Shown: piece after piece, positions 55,578 to 64,000 of the stretch | How the letters are laid out: the number at the start of each line of letters is the position of its first letter | Numbering within the stretch: position 1 is the first letter of the stretch | From: Pseudoalteromonas sp. NC201 | GTDB lineage: Bacteria > Pseudomonadota > Gammaproteobacteria > Enterobacterales > Alteromonadaceae | DNA length: 64,000 bases | NCBI RefSeq assembly: GCF_002850255.1 | Contig: NZ_CP022523.1 | Span: 1,173,501 to 1,237,500 of the forward strand | Direction: 5' to 3' | Made by a program: the position numbers and the translations under genes | Notes under the pieces: generated by a model | Told to the model about the DNA's origin: nothing | Database searches by the model: none | The model's input: the letters and a program-made list of their open reading frames with translations, nothing else

Positions 55578-56165
55578 ATGGGCCAATACAAAGCGTTAAA
55601 AACCGTTAAGTTGGAAGGAGGATTTCAGCTTTGTGATCACTTCGATTCAGAACCTTTAAATATGGACAGTAGTGCGATTAAGGTGGTGACTGACTTTACT
55701 CGCAGGCAGCCTCAGGTGATAGCAAAAGATGTCGATATTGATCATGCTTTATACATGATGAAAAATGGCCATGTGCGCTCAAAGCTCGTTGTCGACGAAG
55801 ATGATAATTTCTTGGGAGTGGTAAACTGTCGCGACCTTACGGGTAGAAAGGTCTTAAGTGTTGCACAGCGAAAGCAGGTGTCGAGAGAAGATGTGTGCGT
55901 TGAAGATGTGATGGTGAGTAAAGAAGAGCTCTACGCTGTTCCCTATGAAATGGTTGCTAAAAGTACAATAGGAGATGTGCTTGAAACCTTACAAAGTTTA
56001 GGATTGCAGCACGTTTTATTGGTTGGTTCGGAAGGGCTCAGAGGTATGATCTCAGCTAGTGACATCGCAAGAGCATTGCATATTCCAGTGAGTATTTTGC
56101 AAAAACCGACCTCATTCAAAGAAATCTTTGGGGTTGTTAGCGGTAAGGAAGACTTAGCGAATTAG
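55578..56165 (+). CDS. CBS-domain pair protein
   Basis: 195 aa. Two CBS motifs (about 45-95 and 105-170: VIAKDVDIDHALYMMKNGHVRSKLVV, and STIGDVLETLQSLGLQHVLLV) form a Bateman module that binds adenine nucleotides. No enzyme or channel domain is attached. GCAGGAG precedes its ATG. A strong hairpin follows. Confidence 0.85.
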   Translation: MGQYKALKTVKLEGGFQLCDHFDSEPLNMDSSAIKVVTDFTRRQPQVIAKDVDIDHALYMMKNGHVRSKLVVDEDDNFLGVVNCRDLTGRKVLSVAQRKQVSREDVCVEDVMVSKEELYAVPYEMVAKSTIGDVLETLQSLGLQHVLLVGSEGLRGMISASDIARALHIPVSILQKPTSFKEIFGVVSGKEDLAN

Positions 56166-56259
56166 GTTTTATTATAACAGGTCGTGTTGTTTTCACCGGA
56201 AAAGTTTAGCGCTTAACAATATGACAACTTGGTAGATCCTGTTCATTCTCCTAGCTCCT

Positions 56260-56286
56260 AGGTGTGGTTTTTAACAAACCACACCT
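56260..56286. terminator. Bidirectional terminator, 11-bp stem
   Basis: AGGTGTGGTTT and AAACCACACCT pair exactly around TTAAC, between convergent genes. Confidence 0.8.
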
Positions 56287-56295
56287 TCTGAAACC

Positions 56296-57213
56296 TTATA
56301 GGCTTTCGTTTTGTAGGTATTTAATGGCCCCTCTAATTGCTGCCACTTGACCCGCGATACAGTTTTCTGGTGTTGCGTTTTGACCATCAGGGTAAACTTC
56401 TGTTGTTGTTACAAAAGCGGCATTTGTCATACCCATACATAAACCTAGCGCAGTACCGTCATAATTAATCACACCGTGCTGTTCTAAATCAACACCGATT
56501 AACTGCCCATGGTCATCTGCATCAGCAATCTGTGTTACCGCAGCCACTTCTTCGATAATACGTTTTTGAAATTTAGCTTCCGGTTTTTGTGTATGTCCGA
56601 CTAAATAGAAACCGTCAGGAATGTTCCAATTGTGATTCTCTTTACCATCTCTTGCTGCCAATGCTGGGCGGAATTCTGAGTTGTCGGAATCTGTGGTTTC
56701 GTGTAAATCAACATGACACAGAATATCCGCTGCTTTCTCATTGACAAAGTCTATTGCTGATCGAGACTCAAGCGCTGGACTATCCGCATAAAAAGAGCGA
56801 TTAGGGTCAATGGCTTCTGGGTTCCAGCGGTTTATCGTTTCATAGCCCCAAGGACTCAAGCAAGGCAAGATAATGAAATTATAAGCCTGTTCATATTGTT
56901 GTGCTTCTGATTTGGCAAAAGCAAGAGCGCCATGTACACCGCTTGTTTCATAGCCATGCACGCCACCGGTAACCAGTATGGTCGGTTTGTTTTGCTGCCA
57001 GTTTTTTGTTGTTAATGCATATAGAGAATAAGTTTGGTTGGGGTAGTCAAGCTGACCATACTCGGTGACGTCAAAAGTGTGCTTGAGCGCTTCTATTTGA
57101 GTTACGACTTCTTCAGAATATGAGCGCTTTATCGATTGGTTTTCTAACCACAATGTTTTTTCTTTGGAAGTCCAAGGTACGCCGAGCGTACCTATAGCAT
57201 ATTGTCTTTGCAT
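56296..57213 (-). CDS. M14 family zinc carboxypeptidase-like hydrolase
   Basis: 305 aa without a signal peptide. Zinc ligands are seen in GGVHGYETSG (HxxE) and DLHETTD (His). A Glu in TTEVYPDG fits the catalytic position. The M14 family cleaves C-terminal residues or amide-linked side groups such as in succinylglutamate. The exact substrate cannot be read from the sequence. CGAGG precedes the ATG. Confidence 0.85.
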   Translation of the reverse strand: MQRQYAIGTLGVPWTSKEKTLWLENQSIKRSYSEEVVTQIEALKHTFDVTEYGQLDYPNQTYSLYALTTKNWQQNKPTILVTGGVHGYETSGVHGALAFAKSEAQQYEQAYNFIILPCLSPWGYETINRWNPEAIDPNRSFYADSPALESRSAIDFVNEKAADILCHVDLHETTDSDNSEFRPALAARDGKENHNWNIPDGFYLVGHTQKPEAKFQKRIIEEVAAVTQIADADDHGQLIGVDLEQHGVINYDGTALGLCMGMTNAAFVTTTEVYPDGQNATPENCIAGQVAAIRGAIKYLQNESL

Positions 57214-57304
57214 AATAACCTCGTTATAAGTTTAGGTTATCTTACTCAATGCCTCGTTTTGAAAGCAACTTTATGAGACTTACTACACGCGAATAAGGAT
57301 AGGA

Positions 57305-57712
57305 TTAAATGTACCCGAGTAGTTTAAGGCTATGTTGTTGCGCAAGATTGGGTTTGAAAGACCAGATCCTTAGTTCTCCGGTTGTAAGATAAAGTTTGGT
57401 GTAACTAAACCATAGTAATCCTTCTACGGAAATTTTTTCCACTTCTTCTGCTGGAATATAGTGCTTTTGACCTAACAAGCTGTGATAAACCACACCTTGA
57501 TTGCAGATGATTACTCGGCTTTGACCACTGAATATTGCCCATAGCCCTGTAGCAATATAAAACATGATTGCCGCAGATAGCGTTAATTGGACAAACGAAA
57601 TCATGCTAATTCTTTCAGATACTATTAAAGTATCTAAGATAAGCAAGCTAAGCGCGATAATAGAAAGGGAAATGAAAAATGATAAGTTCATTCCTAATTT
57701 TAACTCTTTCAT
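57305..57712 (-). CDS. Small PH-like membrane protein, uncharacterised
   Basis: 135 aa from the ATG at 57712, which has AGGA 7-8 nt upstream; a TTG at 57754 opens the frame but has no site. Two hydrophobic helices (about 11-33 and 41-60) are followed by a beta-rich soluble tail (GVVYHSLLGQKHYIPAEEVEKISVE, LYLTTGELRIW), as in bacterial PH-domain membrane proteins. No partner is recognised. Confidence 0.6.
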   Translation of the reverse strand: MKELKLGMNLSFFISLSIIALSLLILDTLIVSERISMISFVQLTLSAAIMFYIATGLWAIFSGQSRVIICNQGVVYHSLLGQKHYIPAEEVEKISVEGLLWFSYTKLYLTTGELRIWSFKPNLAQQHSLKLLGYI

Positions 57713-58137
57713 TGTTGTTCCTATTTTTCTTTGATTGATTTTGAGAGTGTGCAAATTATTTCAACAAAATGAATCAATTGTGGAGGTCTAGAACTTTTCT
57801 TACTAATTCAAACTTTAAGATTGATGCTTTTTGGGGAGGCTGGTTCTTTATTCGTATGTATTGGTGCTTGTGACCAGCATACGTAACCCATTTTAGCGAT
57901 ACAGACCGTAATGTTGAAGGAGTTTGGATGCTTCTTATATTGTGAAAAATAAAATGTAATAAGTTGGACTCGATAGTCCTTTGACCTTTAACAAGCTTTG
58001 GAATGAGGTGTAAATGAACTTGCACTTTTTTAATATGACAAATGGAAAAAGTTAGCATATGTTTAAACATTAGCGTTTTTTGTTCCGTCTTGAAATATCT
58101 GTGATCTTAATTTGCAGAAAAGGGTTAAGGAAGAATT
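57713..58137. other. 425-bp gap of uncertain content
   Basis: A 98-codon frame runs leftward from 58070 to 57774. It has no good ribosome site, an unusual residue composition and no family I recognise, so I do not call it a gene. The rest is the promoter region of the TerB-like gene. Confidence 0.4.
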
Positions 58138-58530
58138 ATGAAATTTGAACAGCTATTAAACCACTTTGATACTGGTGTTTGCGTCGATCAGATGCAAAAA
58201 GAAGCTCTAATTGATATCGCACTATTGTTTATTGGTGTTGACGGTGTCATCAGCGAAAGTGAAAAGCATGTTGTGCGAAAGTGGGCAAAAAGCCTACATT
58301 GGAACTCTGCAATCGCATTAGACGATTATATTGAAGACAGCCTGTCAAAGTCTGTTGTTGCGATAAAAAATAATGATATTGAAGCTTATGTGCAACACCG
58401 CATGAATAACATTATTGATGAACCGATGCGTAAACTTGCGAAAGATCTAGCCGTGCGTGTTATTGAAGCCGATGGCAATGTGAAACAGGCAGAAAAGGAG
58501 GCACTCGCCATTCTTGAGGCGGAACTATAA
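58138..58530 (+). CDS. TerB-like helical protein
   Basis: 130 aa, all helical, with two acidic metal-binding motifs typical of the TerB/co-chaperone DjlA family (GVDGVISESE and EADGNVKQAE). Associated with tellurite resistance in name only; no ter genes are nearby. AGGAAG precedes the ATG. Confidence 0.8.
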   Translation: MKFEQLLNHFDTGVCVDQMQKEALIDIALLFIGVDGVISESEKHVVRKWAKSLHWNSAIALDDYIEDSLSKSVVAIKNNDIEAYVQHRMNNIIDEPMRKLAKDLAVRVIEADGNVKQAEKEALAILEAEL

Positions 58531-58551
58531 CATTGTTTTATTTGCGAACTA

Positions 58552-58590
58552 AGTGGACCTAATTTGTCTAGTAAAATGCTTAGGTCCACT
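58552..58590. terminator. Bidirectional terminator
   Basis: AGTGGACCTAA and TTAGGTCCACT form an 11-bp stem with a 17-nt loop between convergent TerB-like and chemoreceptor genes. Confidence 0.75.
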
Positions 58591-58660
58591 GATATTTAAG
58601 AGTAGTTACTGATTAGGCTTTAATGTACGCATACATTAAGTCTTGTTTCACTTTGATTTT

Positions 58661-60205
58661 TCATGTTTGAGAAAATTGCTGTATTAGGCGCGTTTGCTGC
58701 TCGATTTGAGTCAGCAATTCTTGACTTAAAATAAAAGATTTCTCGCCGTGCTCCGTGCCTTTCTCTGCGAGCGTAGTCACGCTGTCAACGTTTATGCTTA
58801 TCTGTTTTACCACACAACTTTGTTGTTCAATGGCGGCGGCAACACTGCGATTTAAGTCGGCTAGATGCATCACATGGTTTTGAATGGTATCAAGGCTTGA
58901 ACCGTTATTTTTTGCAAGATCAACACTTTGATTTGATAAGCTATTACTTTTTTGCACTGACTCAACAGCGGAGCTGGAAATATCATTTAGCTCTTTAAGT
59001 AATTGCGTGATTTCTTCTGTGGAAGTTTGTGTGCGTTGTGCAAGTGTGCGAACTTCATCTGCTACAACTGAGAATCCTCGCCCATGTTCGCCCGCTCGGG
59101 CGGCTTCAATTGCGGCATTTAACGCAAGCAAGTTGGTTTGATCGGCAATAGAGTTGATAACACTAAGGATATTTTGAATTCGATCATTACCGGAGACTAA
59201 GCGGTTCACGGCATTGTTCACTTCCATTAAATGCTCATCAAGGTAGTGAATCGAGTCGATGACATCCTTTACTGCGGCTTTACCACGCCCAGCCTGTTGT
59301 TCTGAGTTATTAGCCGCATCAGCAGCGTGGTTTACGTTTTCTGAGAGCTCGTCAATCGTTTGTGAAAATTCATCCATGCAAACGACCATTTCTTTTGCCT
59401 CGCTTGTTTGCTGCTTTAGTAGTTCAGCAACAAATTGGCCGCTTTGTGTAGTAAGTTTTGCATTTTCACTTACTCGAACGGACACGTCGTTTACTCTGCC
59501 CACCACCGCAGAAATTTTTGCCTTCTGCATTTCAAATGCTAGTGTAATATCAGCAACCCGATCGCGAGATTGACCGTATATCACAGACATTAAATCATTA
59601 TCAAAAATCGTTTTGGCTTGTGTGAGCAAAGCTTTATATTTAGAGCGAAAACGTGCGGTTAACGCAATTGTGATGAATAGTAGAGTCAAAGGTAGCAGCG
59701 TAAACCAATGGTTGTTTAATAGCGATGCTAGAGGCAAAGTTATCGCGATGAAAAGCAATAACATAAATGAGAGGCGAGTGCTGTCATAGCGACTCGTTTT
59801 TTGTTGGCTATCAAGAGTGCGATAAGCATTTTCTGCGCGTTTAATTACCTCGGGAGAAGGACAAGTTCTTACAGATTGGTATTCAACTATGTTGCCTCGC
59901 TCGTCTTTAATGGGAGTAACAAAAGCGTTTACCCAATAGTAATCCCCATTTTTTGTTGAGTTTTTAACAGGTCCCATCCAAGATTGGCCATTTTGAATGG
60001 TAGACCACATATTTCTAAAAGCCGCTTTTGGCATATCCTGATTACGAACTAAGTTGTGGGGCTGACCAAGCATTTCTTCAATGCTAAAGCCTGATATGTC
60101 ACAAAAAGATTGATTTGCGTATGTAATTCGACTGTCCAGATCCGTTGTTGAAAGCAATACACTGTGCTTGCCTAACTTTATTTCCCTACCCATTATTTTT
60201 GACAT
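58661..60205 (-). CDS. PAS-type (Aer-like) methyl-accepting chemoreceptor
   Basis: 514 aa. A PAS domain (about 10-125: [23 protein letters not shown]) precedes one or two membrane helices (about 145-185) and the methyl-accepting domain, whose hairpin tip reads [22 protein letters not shown]. No periplasmic sensor is present, so like Aer it probably senses redox or oxygen through a flavin. The sensor cofactor is inferred. Confidence 0.9.
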   Translation of the reverse strand: MSKIMGREIKLGKHSVLLSTTDLDSRITYANQSFCDISGFSIEEMLGQPHNLVRNQDMPKAAFRNMWSTIQNGQSWMGPVKNSTKNGDYYWVNAFVTPIKDERGNIVEYQSVRTCPSPEVIKRAENAYRTLDSQQKTSRYDSTRLSFMLLLFIAITLPLASLLNNHWFTLLPLTLLFITIALTARFRSKYKALLTQAKTIFDNDLMSVIYGQSRDRVADITLAFEMQKAKISAVVGRVNDVSVRVSENAKLTTQSGQFVAELLKQQTSEAKEMVVCMDEFSQTIDELSENVNHAADAANNSEQQAGRGKAAVKDVIDSIHYLDEHLMEVNNAVNRLVSGNDRIQNILSVINSIADQTNLLALNAAIEAARAGEHGRGFSVVADEVRTLAQRTQTSTEEITQLLKELNDISSSAVESVQKSNSLSNQSVDLAKNNGSSLDTIQNHVMHLADLNRSVAAAIEQQSCVVKQISINVDSVTTLAEKGTEHGEKSFILSQELLTQIEQQTRLIQQFSQT

Positions 60206-60539
60206 TTGTTTTTTATCTCGGTAGCTAAAGACAAGGCGAAATATAAATCTAAGACTTTATAGTCAGAAGGTTTTTTTACCCGAATTGCGCTTTAATAACG
60301 TGTTTTCTGACCAAGATCAGGTTTATCTTTGGTTACCTCATTCGAGGTTAATTTGATTGTGATGCATCAATAAATTCAACCAGCTTTCATGTTATTGAGT
60401 GTAATTAAAGGTGGTATGGAATTCGCTTTAGTTACAATCATTAAGCTGAAATTGCGCTAATGTCGGCAGATTTTTCTTAGCTGATTTACTCGGTCGGTAA
60501 TTTCTACTTATGTTTGTAATAAAATAGGGGGAGCCACCA
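60206..60539. other. 334-bp divergent promoter region
   Basis: Between the chemoreceptor and glutaredoxin genes. No gene. ACCTCATTCGAGGT near 60336-60349 is a small palindrome. I see no other recognisable site. Confidence 0.4.
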
Positions 60540-61274
60540 GTGAAAAATGCGACACTTTACCGAATGCATACCTCATCGCACATTTGCCCTTTTGGTCTCA
60601 GAGCTAAGGATTTGCTTTCACGAGAGGGTTTTTATGTAGACGACAGAGTGCTCAAGTCAAGGGAACAGACGGATGAATTTAAAGCCACTCATAACGTTGA
60701 CACTACACCACAAATATTTATTAACGATGAACGTATTGGTGGCTATGAGGCGCTGCGTCGATATCTAGGTAAGCCGTCACATAAGGAAAAGAAAAACGTA
60801 TACTGGCCAGTACTTTCGATATTTTTAGTCGCGCTGCTGGTCACATTCGCGATACAATTTCCTGTCAATAATCTTGTGGAATGGGTAATGCCCTTTATTG
60901 GGTTTTCCATGCTGTTACTCGCGGTACAAAAGATACGCGATGTTCATAGCTTTACAAACTCCTTTATCACTTACGATTTGTTAGCGATGCGTCACCTAAA
61001 ATACGCGTATGCTTACCCCTACTTAGAGTTATATGCCGGCGTTTGCATGCTAACAACTTTGCCAGCCATTTATTATGCACCAGTGGCAATATTCATAGGG
61101 TTTATAGGCGCAATCTCAGTGTTTAAGGCCGTAAATATTGATAAAAGAGTGCTCAAATGTGCATGTGTTGGTGGTGACACTGATGTGCCTTTAGGTTTTA
61201 TATCATTAACCGAAAATGTGGTTATGTTTGGTGCAGGGTGGCTTATGTTGCTCAGCTATTTTAAGCTAACCTAA
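60540..61274 (+). CDS. Glutaredoxin fused to a MauE/DoxX-like membrane domain
   Basis: 244 aa from a GTG at 60540 with AGGGGGAG upstream. The glutaredoxin part (about 1-80) has a single active-site Cys in HICPFGL (CPFG in place of CPYC) and keeps VDTTPQIFIN and IGGYEAL. The membrane part (85-244) has about four helices with a CACVGGDTDVPLG loop, as in MauE/DoxX redox proteins. The monothiol active site points to glutathione-dependent deglutathionylation or metal-cluster work rather than disulphide reduction. Confidence 0.85.
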   Translation: MKNATLYRMHTSSHICPFGLRAKDLLSREGFYVDDRVLKSREQTDEFKATHNVDTTPQIFINDERIGGYEALRRYLGKPSHKEKKNVYWPVLSIFLVALLVTFAIQFPVNNLVEWVMPFIGFSMLLLAVQKIRDVHSFTNSFITYDLLAMRHLKYAYAYPYLELYAGVCMLTTLPAIYYAPVAIFIGFIGAISVFKAVNIDKRVLKCACVGGDTDVPLGFISLTENVVMFGAGWLMLLSYFKLT

Positions 61275-61329
61275 AGTTCGAATAAGACCTGCTAGGCACT
61301 AAAGGGCTACCAACTGGTAGCCGTCACAA

Positions 61330-62097
61330 CTAGCAACCTAGTGGTGCGCTAAGACCGCCGACTCGACCCTCAATGTCGGTGGCTTTATAGCTTGGCAGGC
61401 TGGGTAGGATATTCAGGCCTGCTCTTTGTTCTACTTCGTCAATGGTTACTTCTGTTTTGCAGTAATCAAGGTATCTTCCAGAAGTTTGCTCCATGATAAA
61501 AGCAGAAGCCTTCACATTTGAGCCAGCTATTGTGACGACGACCTTAAAATAGCCTGACGGAATAGTGTGAGATTCATCAGCACCAGGCAAGGTAGCAAAG
61601 TAATATTCATACAAGGGACCCGTGAACACATAGGCATTTTCGCCCGTTCGCACTAAACTTCTCACTGCATTCTCTAATTTAACCCATGGACCCTGATTAA
61701 GGTTTGATGATTGTGGGGTAATGTTCGAGAGATAGTTAGTATCGCTCCAATTGGATGTATTGGAAAACGACGCCAAAGGCACTTGATGACCTCTATCTGT
61801 ATGGATAGTTGCCCACGCATCGCTGTAGTCACTTGGCTCTAGCGTGTATCTACTTGCAATTTTAGGGTCTGATTTCCAAGTTCTAGAACGGCTTGGTCCG
61901 TCAATTGTGCTTGGTGTGACTTTGTATGCTACCCAGTCCGCAAACTTTGTTGCGCGATTATTGCTAAGCACATATATAGGTCGCTCAACGATATCATTAC
62001 TTGATGGTGTGCCAGTTGGGCAACCGTAGTTGCTACATATGTTGGTGTTTGCATTTGCAGTCGCACTGACTGCAAGCATGAGTATTGCGAATTTCAT
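61330..62097 (-). CDS. Secreted DNA/RNA non-specific endonuclease
   Basis: 255 aa from the ATG at 62097, with GGAG in front (a longer frame to 62130 lacks one). The signal peptide (MKFAILMLAVSATANA) is followed by a NUC1/Serratia-type nuclease with DRGHQVP and YLSNITPQSSNLNQGPW, holding the catalytic His and the Mg-binding Asn. It probably degrades extracellular nucleic acid for nutrition. Confidence 0.92.
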   Translation of the reverse strand: MKFAILMLAVSATANANTNICSNYGCPTGTPSSNDIVERPIYVLSNNRATKFADWVAYKVTPSTIDGPSRSRTWKSDPKIASRYTLEPSDYSDAWATIHTDRGHQVPLASFSNTSNWSDTNYLSNITPQSSNLNQGPWVKLENAVRSLVRTGENAYVFTGPLYEYYFATLPGADESHTIPSGYFKVVVTIAGSNVKASAFIMEQTSGRYLDYCKTEVTIDEVEQRAGLNILPSLPSYKATDIEGRVGGLSAPLGC

Positions 62098-62781
62098 TTT
62101 AATCTCCGTGCTTAATTGAAAGTCACGCAATACTAGGTTGGTTATTTGTCAGTATTATTACCTTAATGTAAATATATTGTGTTTTGTGATTACTGCTGTT
62201 AGTTGAAAACTACTGTGAAAGAACCGATTTATAAGGCGTTATAGCTATAAATTATGTTAAGAATCCCTCATTTTCATTTTACTAATTAACTGGAAAATAG
62301 AGGTTAGGAGCAGAGCCGACATAATGGAATAGGCACAAATAATCTAAGCCTGAGTAATGCATGCCTTTTGGTCTTGTCACGTAGAGTACTGGAAGTAGAA
62401 ACTACACTGTTTGAAGTTTAAAGTGAGAGGTTGTGTCGGGAGAAAGCATTTAATAGCCGACATCAGCGATATGTTTTGGTGTTCTTATTTCGGCAAATCA
62501 ATCTATTCAAGCTGAATTAGCCATCAGAGTTATTCGTTTTTGAAGGCTTTGCCTCTGGCGGGAAATTTTTCTTACATTGTTTTAAGGCGCTGACATTGAA
62601 AGGAGTCGCTAGCGATGCTCATTGAGGTGAGCTTCTAGTACGTAAAAGAAAACAAAGTTCATAAGTCAGAACAGGAATAGCGAACGAAAATTGGAAAAGT
62701 TATATTACTAAGATACTAATACAGCGTATTTTACGAACGGAAATGAATGAAGTTAACTTATTGAATAGAGTGTAGAAAAGC
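62098..62781. other. 684-bp gene-poor stretch
   Basis: AT-rich, without a frame I can support. It includes TGTCGG...CCGACA (62434-62462), a weak hairpin. Part may be promoter for the nuclease or eroded sequence. Confidence 0.4.
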
Positions 62782-62858
62782 TGGTCGGCATAGCAGGATT
62801 TGAACCTGCGACCCCTGACACCCCATGACAGTGCGCTACCAAGCTGCGCTATATGCCG
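62782..62858 (-). tRNA. tRNA-Pro (anticodon GGG)
   Basis: 77 nt including an encoded CCA. Acceptor CGGCATA pairs with TATGCCG, the T arm is GCAGG-TTCGAAT-CCTGC, and the D arm has AGCTTGGTA. The anticodon loop ATGGGGT gives GGG. The stem pair T-T at 30-40 also occurs in E. coli tRNA-Pro(GGG), so it is not a defect. Confidence 0.96.
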
Positions 62859-62984
62859 ACTTGTGCTTTACTATACGGATTTTTTTTTGAAAGGCAATAA
62901 GTGGTTGGTTTGTTTGGACATTAAATGAACTCAAGGGCGTATTTTTGTGTTCTTCGTCATTAATCCTGAATTTTATAAGAAGAA

Positions 62985-63014
62985 AGCGCACTAAAAATAA
63001 ACTCTAGTGCGCTG
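62985..63014 (-). terminator. Terminator of the AGCS symporter gene
   Basis: AGCGCACTA/TAGTGCGCT, 9-bp stem, followed on the minus strand by TTCTTCTT. Confidence 0.8.
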
Positions 63015-63021
63015 TATTGGT

Positions 63022-64000
63022 CTATTTAGTCCAAATGCCTTTTGGTAGTGTTTTTTCTACTTCAGGGTTGGTACTAGGATCAAACTCTGGGGTTACGCCA
63101 GCTTTAAGCTGCTTTTTATAATCGTTGGCAAGCCATAGCACGACTTTGCGAAGCATAAAGAGTGCAACCACGTTTACTACAGCCATTAAGCCCATTGAAA
63201 TATCAGCGAGTGTCCAAACCAGTCCAAGTTCGCTTACCGCACCAAACATTACCATACCTAATACACAAGCTCTAAATACCATCATGCCTTTCTTTGAATG
63301 GTGATCTAAAAACAGTAGGTTGGTTTCTGCATAACTATAGTTGGCAACAATGGAAGTAAAAGCAAAAAATAGAATAGCTACTGCAACGAAAATTGCGCCC
63401 CATTCTCCTACATGATGAACCAATGCAGATTGTGTTAATTCAATGCCAGTTAAACCTGAGTTTGGCTCGAGCTGACCAGATAAAAGAATAAGCGAAGCGG
63501 TCGCGGTACAGATCACTATGGTATCTACAAATACACCTAGCATTTGTACATAACCCTGTGATGCTGGATGGTTTGGATTTGGTGTTGCACTAGCAGCAGC
63601 GTTTGCAGCGCTACCCATACCCGCTTCATTTGAGAATAAGCCGCGCTTGATCCCTTGAAGCATCGCTTGCATTACGGCGTAGCCAATAGCACCAGCACCC
63701 GCTTGTTCAATACCCATTGCACTTTTTACTATTAACATAAATATATCTGGCAGCTGCGCAAAGTTCACAGCACAGACGTAAAGTGCAAGTATAAGATAAG
63801 CAACGGCCATAAAAGGCACGACAAGTTCGGCAAAGCGTGCAATAGTTTTTAAACCACCGAAGATGATAATCCCTGAAGCTGCTACTAACGCAATACCCAT
63901 CACATATTTAGGCACATCAAAGGCAACGTTAAATGCTGCAGCAATGGAGTTGGCTTGCACCGCATTAAAGACGAAACCAAATGCAAGGATAAGGCAAAGT
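63022..64000 (-). CDS. Alanine/glycine:cation symporter (AGCS family), 5' end outside the window
   Basis: The frame continues open to the window edge (LAFGFVFNAVQANSIAAAF across 63960), so this is a C-terminal fragment of about 326 residues. The GLKTIARFAELVVPFMA, QGIKRGLFSNEAGMGSAANAAA and SIVANYSYAETNLLF motifs mark sodium/alanine symporters of the AlsT/DagA type. It imports alanine or glycine with Na+. A terminator follows. Confidence 0.92.
   Translation of the reverse strand, partial: LCLILAFGFVFNAVQANSIAAAFNVAFDVPKYVMGIALVAASGIIIFGGLKTIARFAELVVPFMAVAYLILALYVCAVNFAQLPDIFMLIVKSAMGIEQAGAGAIGYAVMQAMLQGIKRGLFSNEAGMGSAANAAASATPNPNHPASQGYVQMLGVFVDTIVICTATASLILLSGQLEPNSGLTGIELTQSALVHHVGEWGAIFVAVAILFFAFTSIVANYSYAETNLLFLDHHSKKGMMVFRACVLGMVMFGAVSELGLVWTLADISMGLMAVVNVVALFMLRKVVLWLANDYKKQLKAGVTPEFDPSTNPEVEKTLPKGIWTK

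Noticed and set aside
57774..58070. 98-codon frame on the minus strand
   Set aside because: No ribosome site, odd composition, no recognisable family, and it covers a normal promoter region.
5362..62781. CRISPR array
   Set aside because: Repeats here are palindromic dispersed elements or two tandem units; no regularly spaced repeat-spacer pattern was seen.
62782..64000. tRNA-Pro as an integration site with a mobile island beside it
   Set aside because: No integrase, no repeated tRNA 3' end and no phage-like genes in the visible flanks.

Overview
The window looks like chromosome of a marine gammaproteobacterium of the Alteromonadales, most likely Pseudoalteromonas. This is an inference from protein style, the AT-leaning base composition, and the many sensory kinases, RND and ABC exporters. 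It is not a database result. There is no prophage, insertion sequence, CRISPR array or rRNA. One tRNA gene, tRNA-Pro(GGG), is present. Genes are densely packed and a CDS is cut at each end: a response regulator at the left and an AGCS-family symporter at the right.

Layout. 1-9.7 kb: a NIT-domain hybrid histidine kinase with its response regulator running off the edge, a GAF protein, a CDF metal exporter and a second hybrid kinase. 9.7-14.2 kb: a giant propeller-PAS-GGDEF-EAL protein. 14.6-16.0 kb: iron storage, with bfd and two bacterioferritin subunits next to Fur-like boxes. 16.1-22.0 kb: heavy-metal efflux (His-rich periplasmic peptide, RND adaptor and pump, CDF exporter). 22.1-23.3 kb: sodA with an unknown partner. 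23.6-25.5 kb: alkylation-repair operon (Ada/AlkA fusion plus Ogt). 25.5-28.5 kb: solute-binding protein, tdk and a receiver-kinase. 28.6-31.5 kb: an M16 protease lipoprotein. 31.6-39.1 kb: a sigma54-type ABC exporter operon (33-aa membrane peptide, adaptor, ATPase, two permeases) followed by an NtrC-type regulator and its kinase. 39.2-40.3 kb: 2OG oxygenase and low-molecular-weight phosphatase. 40.5-44.9 kb: nitric-oxide defence (hmp, nnrS, a small membrane protein, divergent norR). 45.1-46.1 kb: a second bacterioferritin pair. 46.2-50.8 kb: periplasmic binding protein plus hybrid kinase. 50.8-54 kb: a FAN1-type nuclease fused to a DEDDh exonuclease, then two small membrane proteins. 54-62.1 kb: FHA, CBS, M14 peptidase, TerB-like, PAS-chemoreceptor, glutaredoxin-MauE and secreted nuclease genes. 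62.1-64 kb: a gene-poor stretch, tRNA-Pro and the truncated symporter.

How it works together. The recurrent themes are metal, iron and redox handling (two CDF exporters, RND pump, four Bfr subunits, Bfd, Mn-type SOD), nitrosative defence (NorR, Hmp, NnrS), DNA repair, and signal transduction (four hybrid kinases or receiver-kinases, one NtrB-like kinase, one GGDEF/EAL protein, one chemoreceptor). Two sigma54-type promoters with upstream palindromes can be read directly. One precedes the ABC exporter operon and fits the NtrC-type regulator encoded at its end. The other precedes the nnrS-hmp operon and has a perfect NorR core site upstream.

The most interesting material is the exporter operon with its unannotated 33-codon first gene, the two bacterioferritin pairs whose heme and ferroxidase residues are split between subunits, the FAN1-exonuclease fusion, and dispersed palindromic repeats including a pair of MITE-like elements with matching ends.
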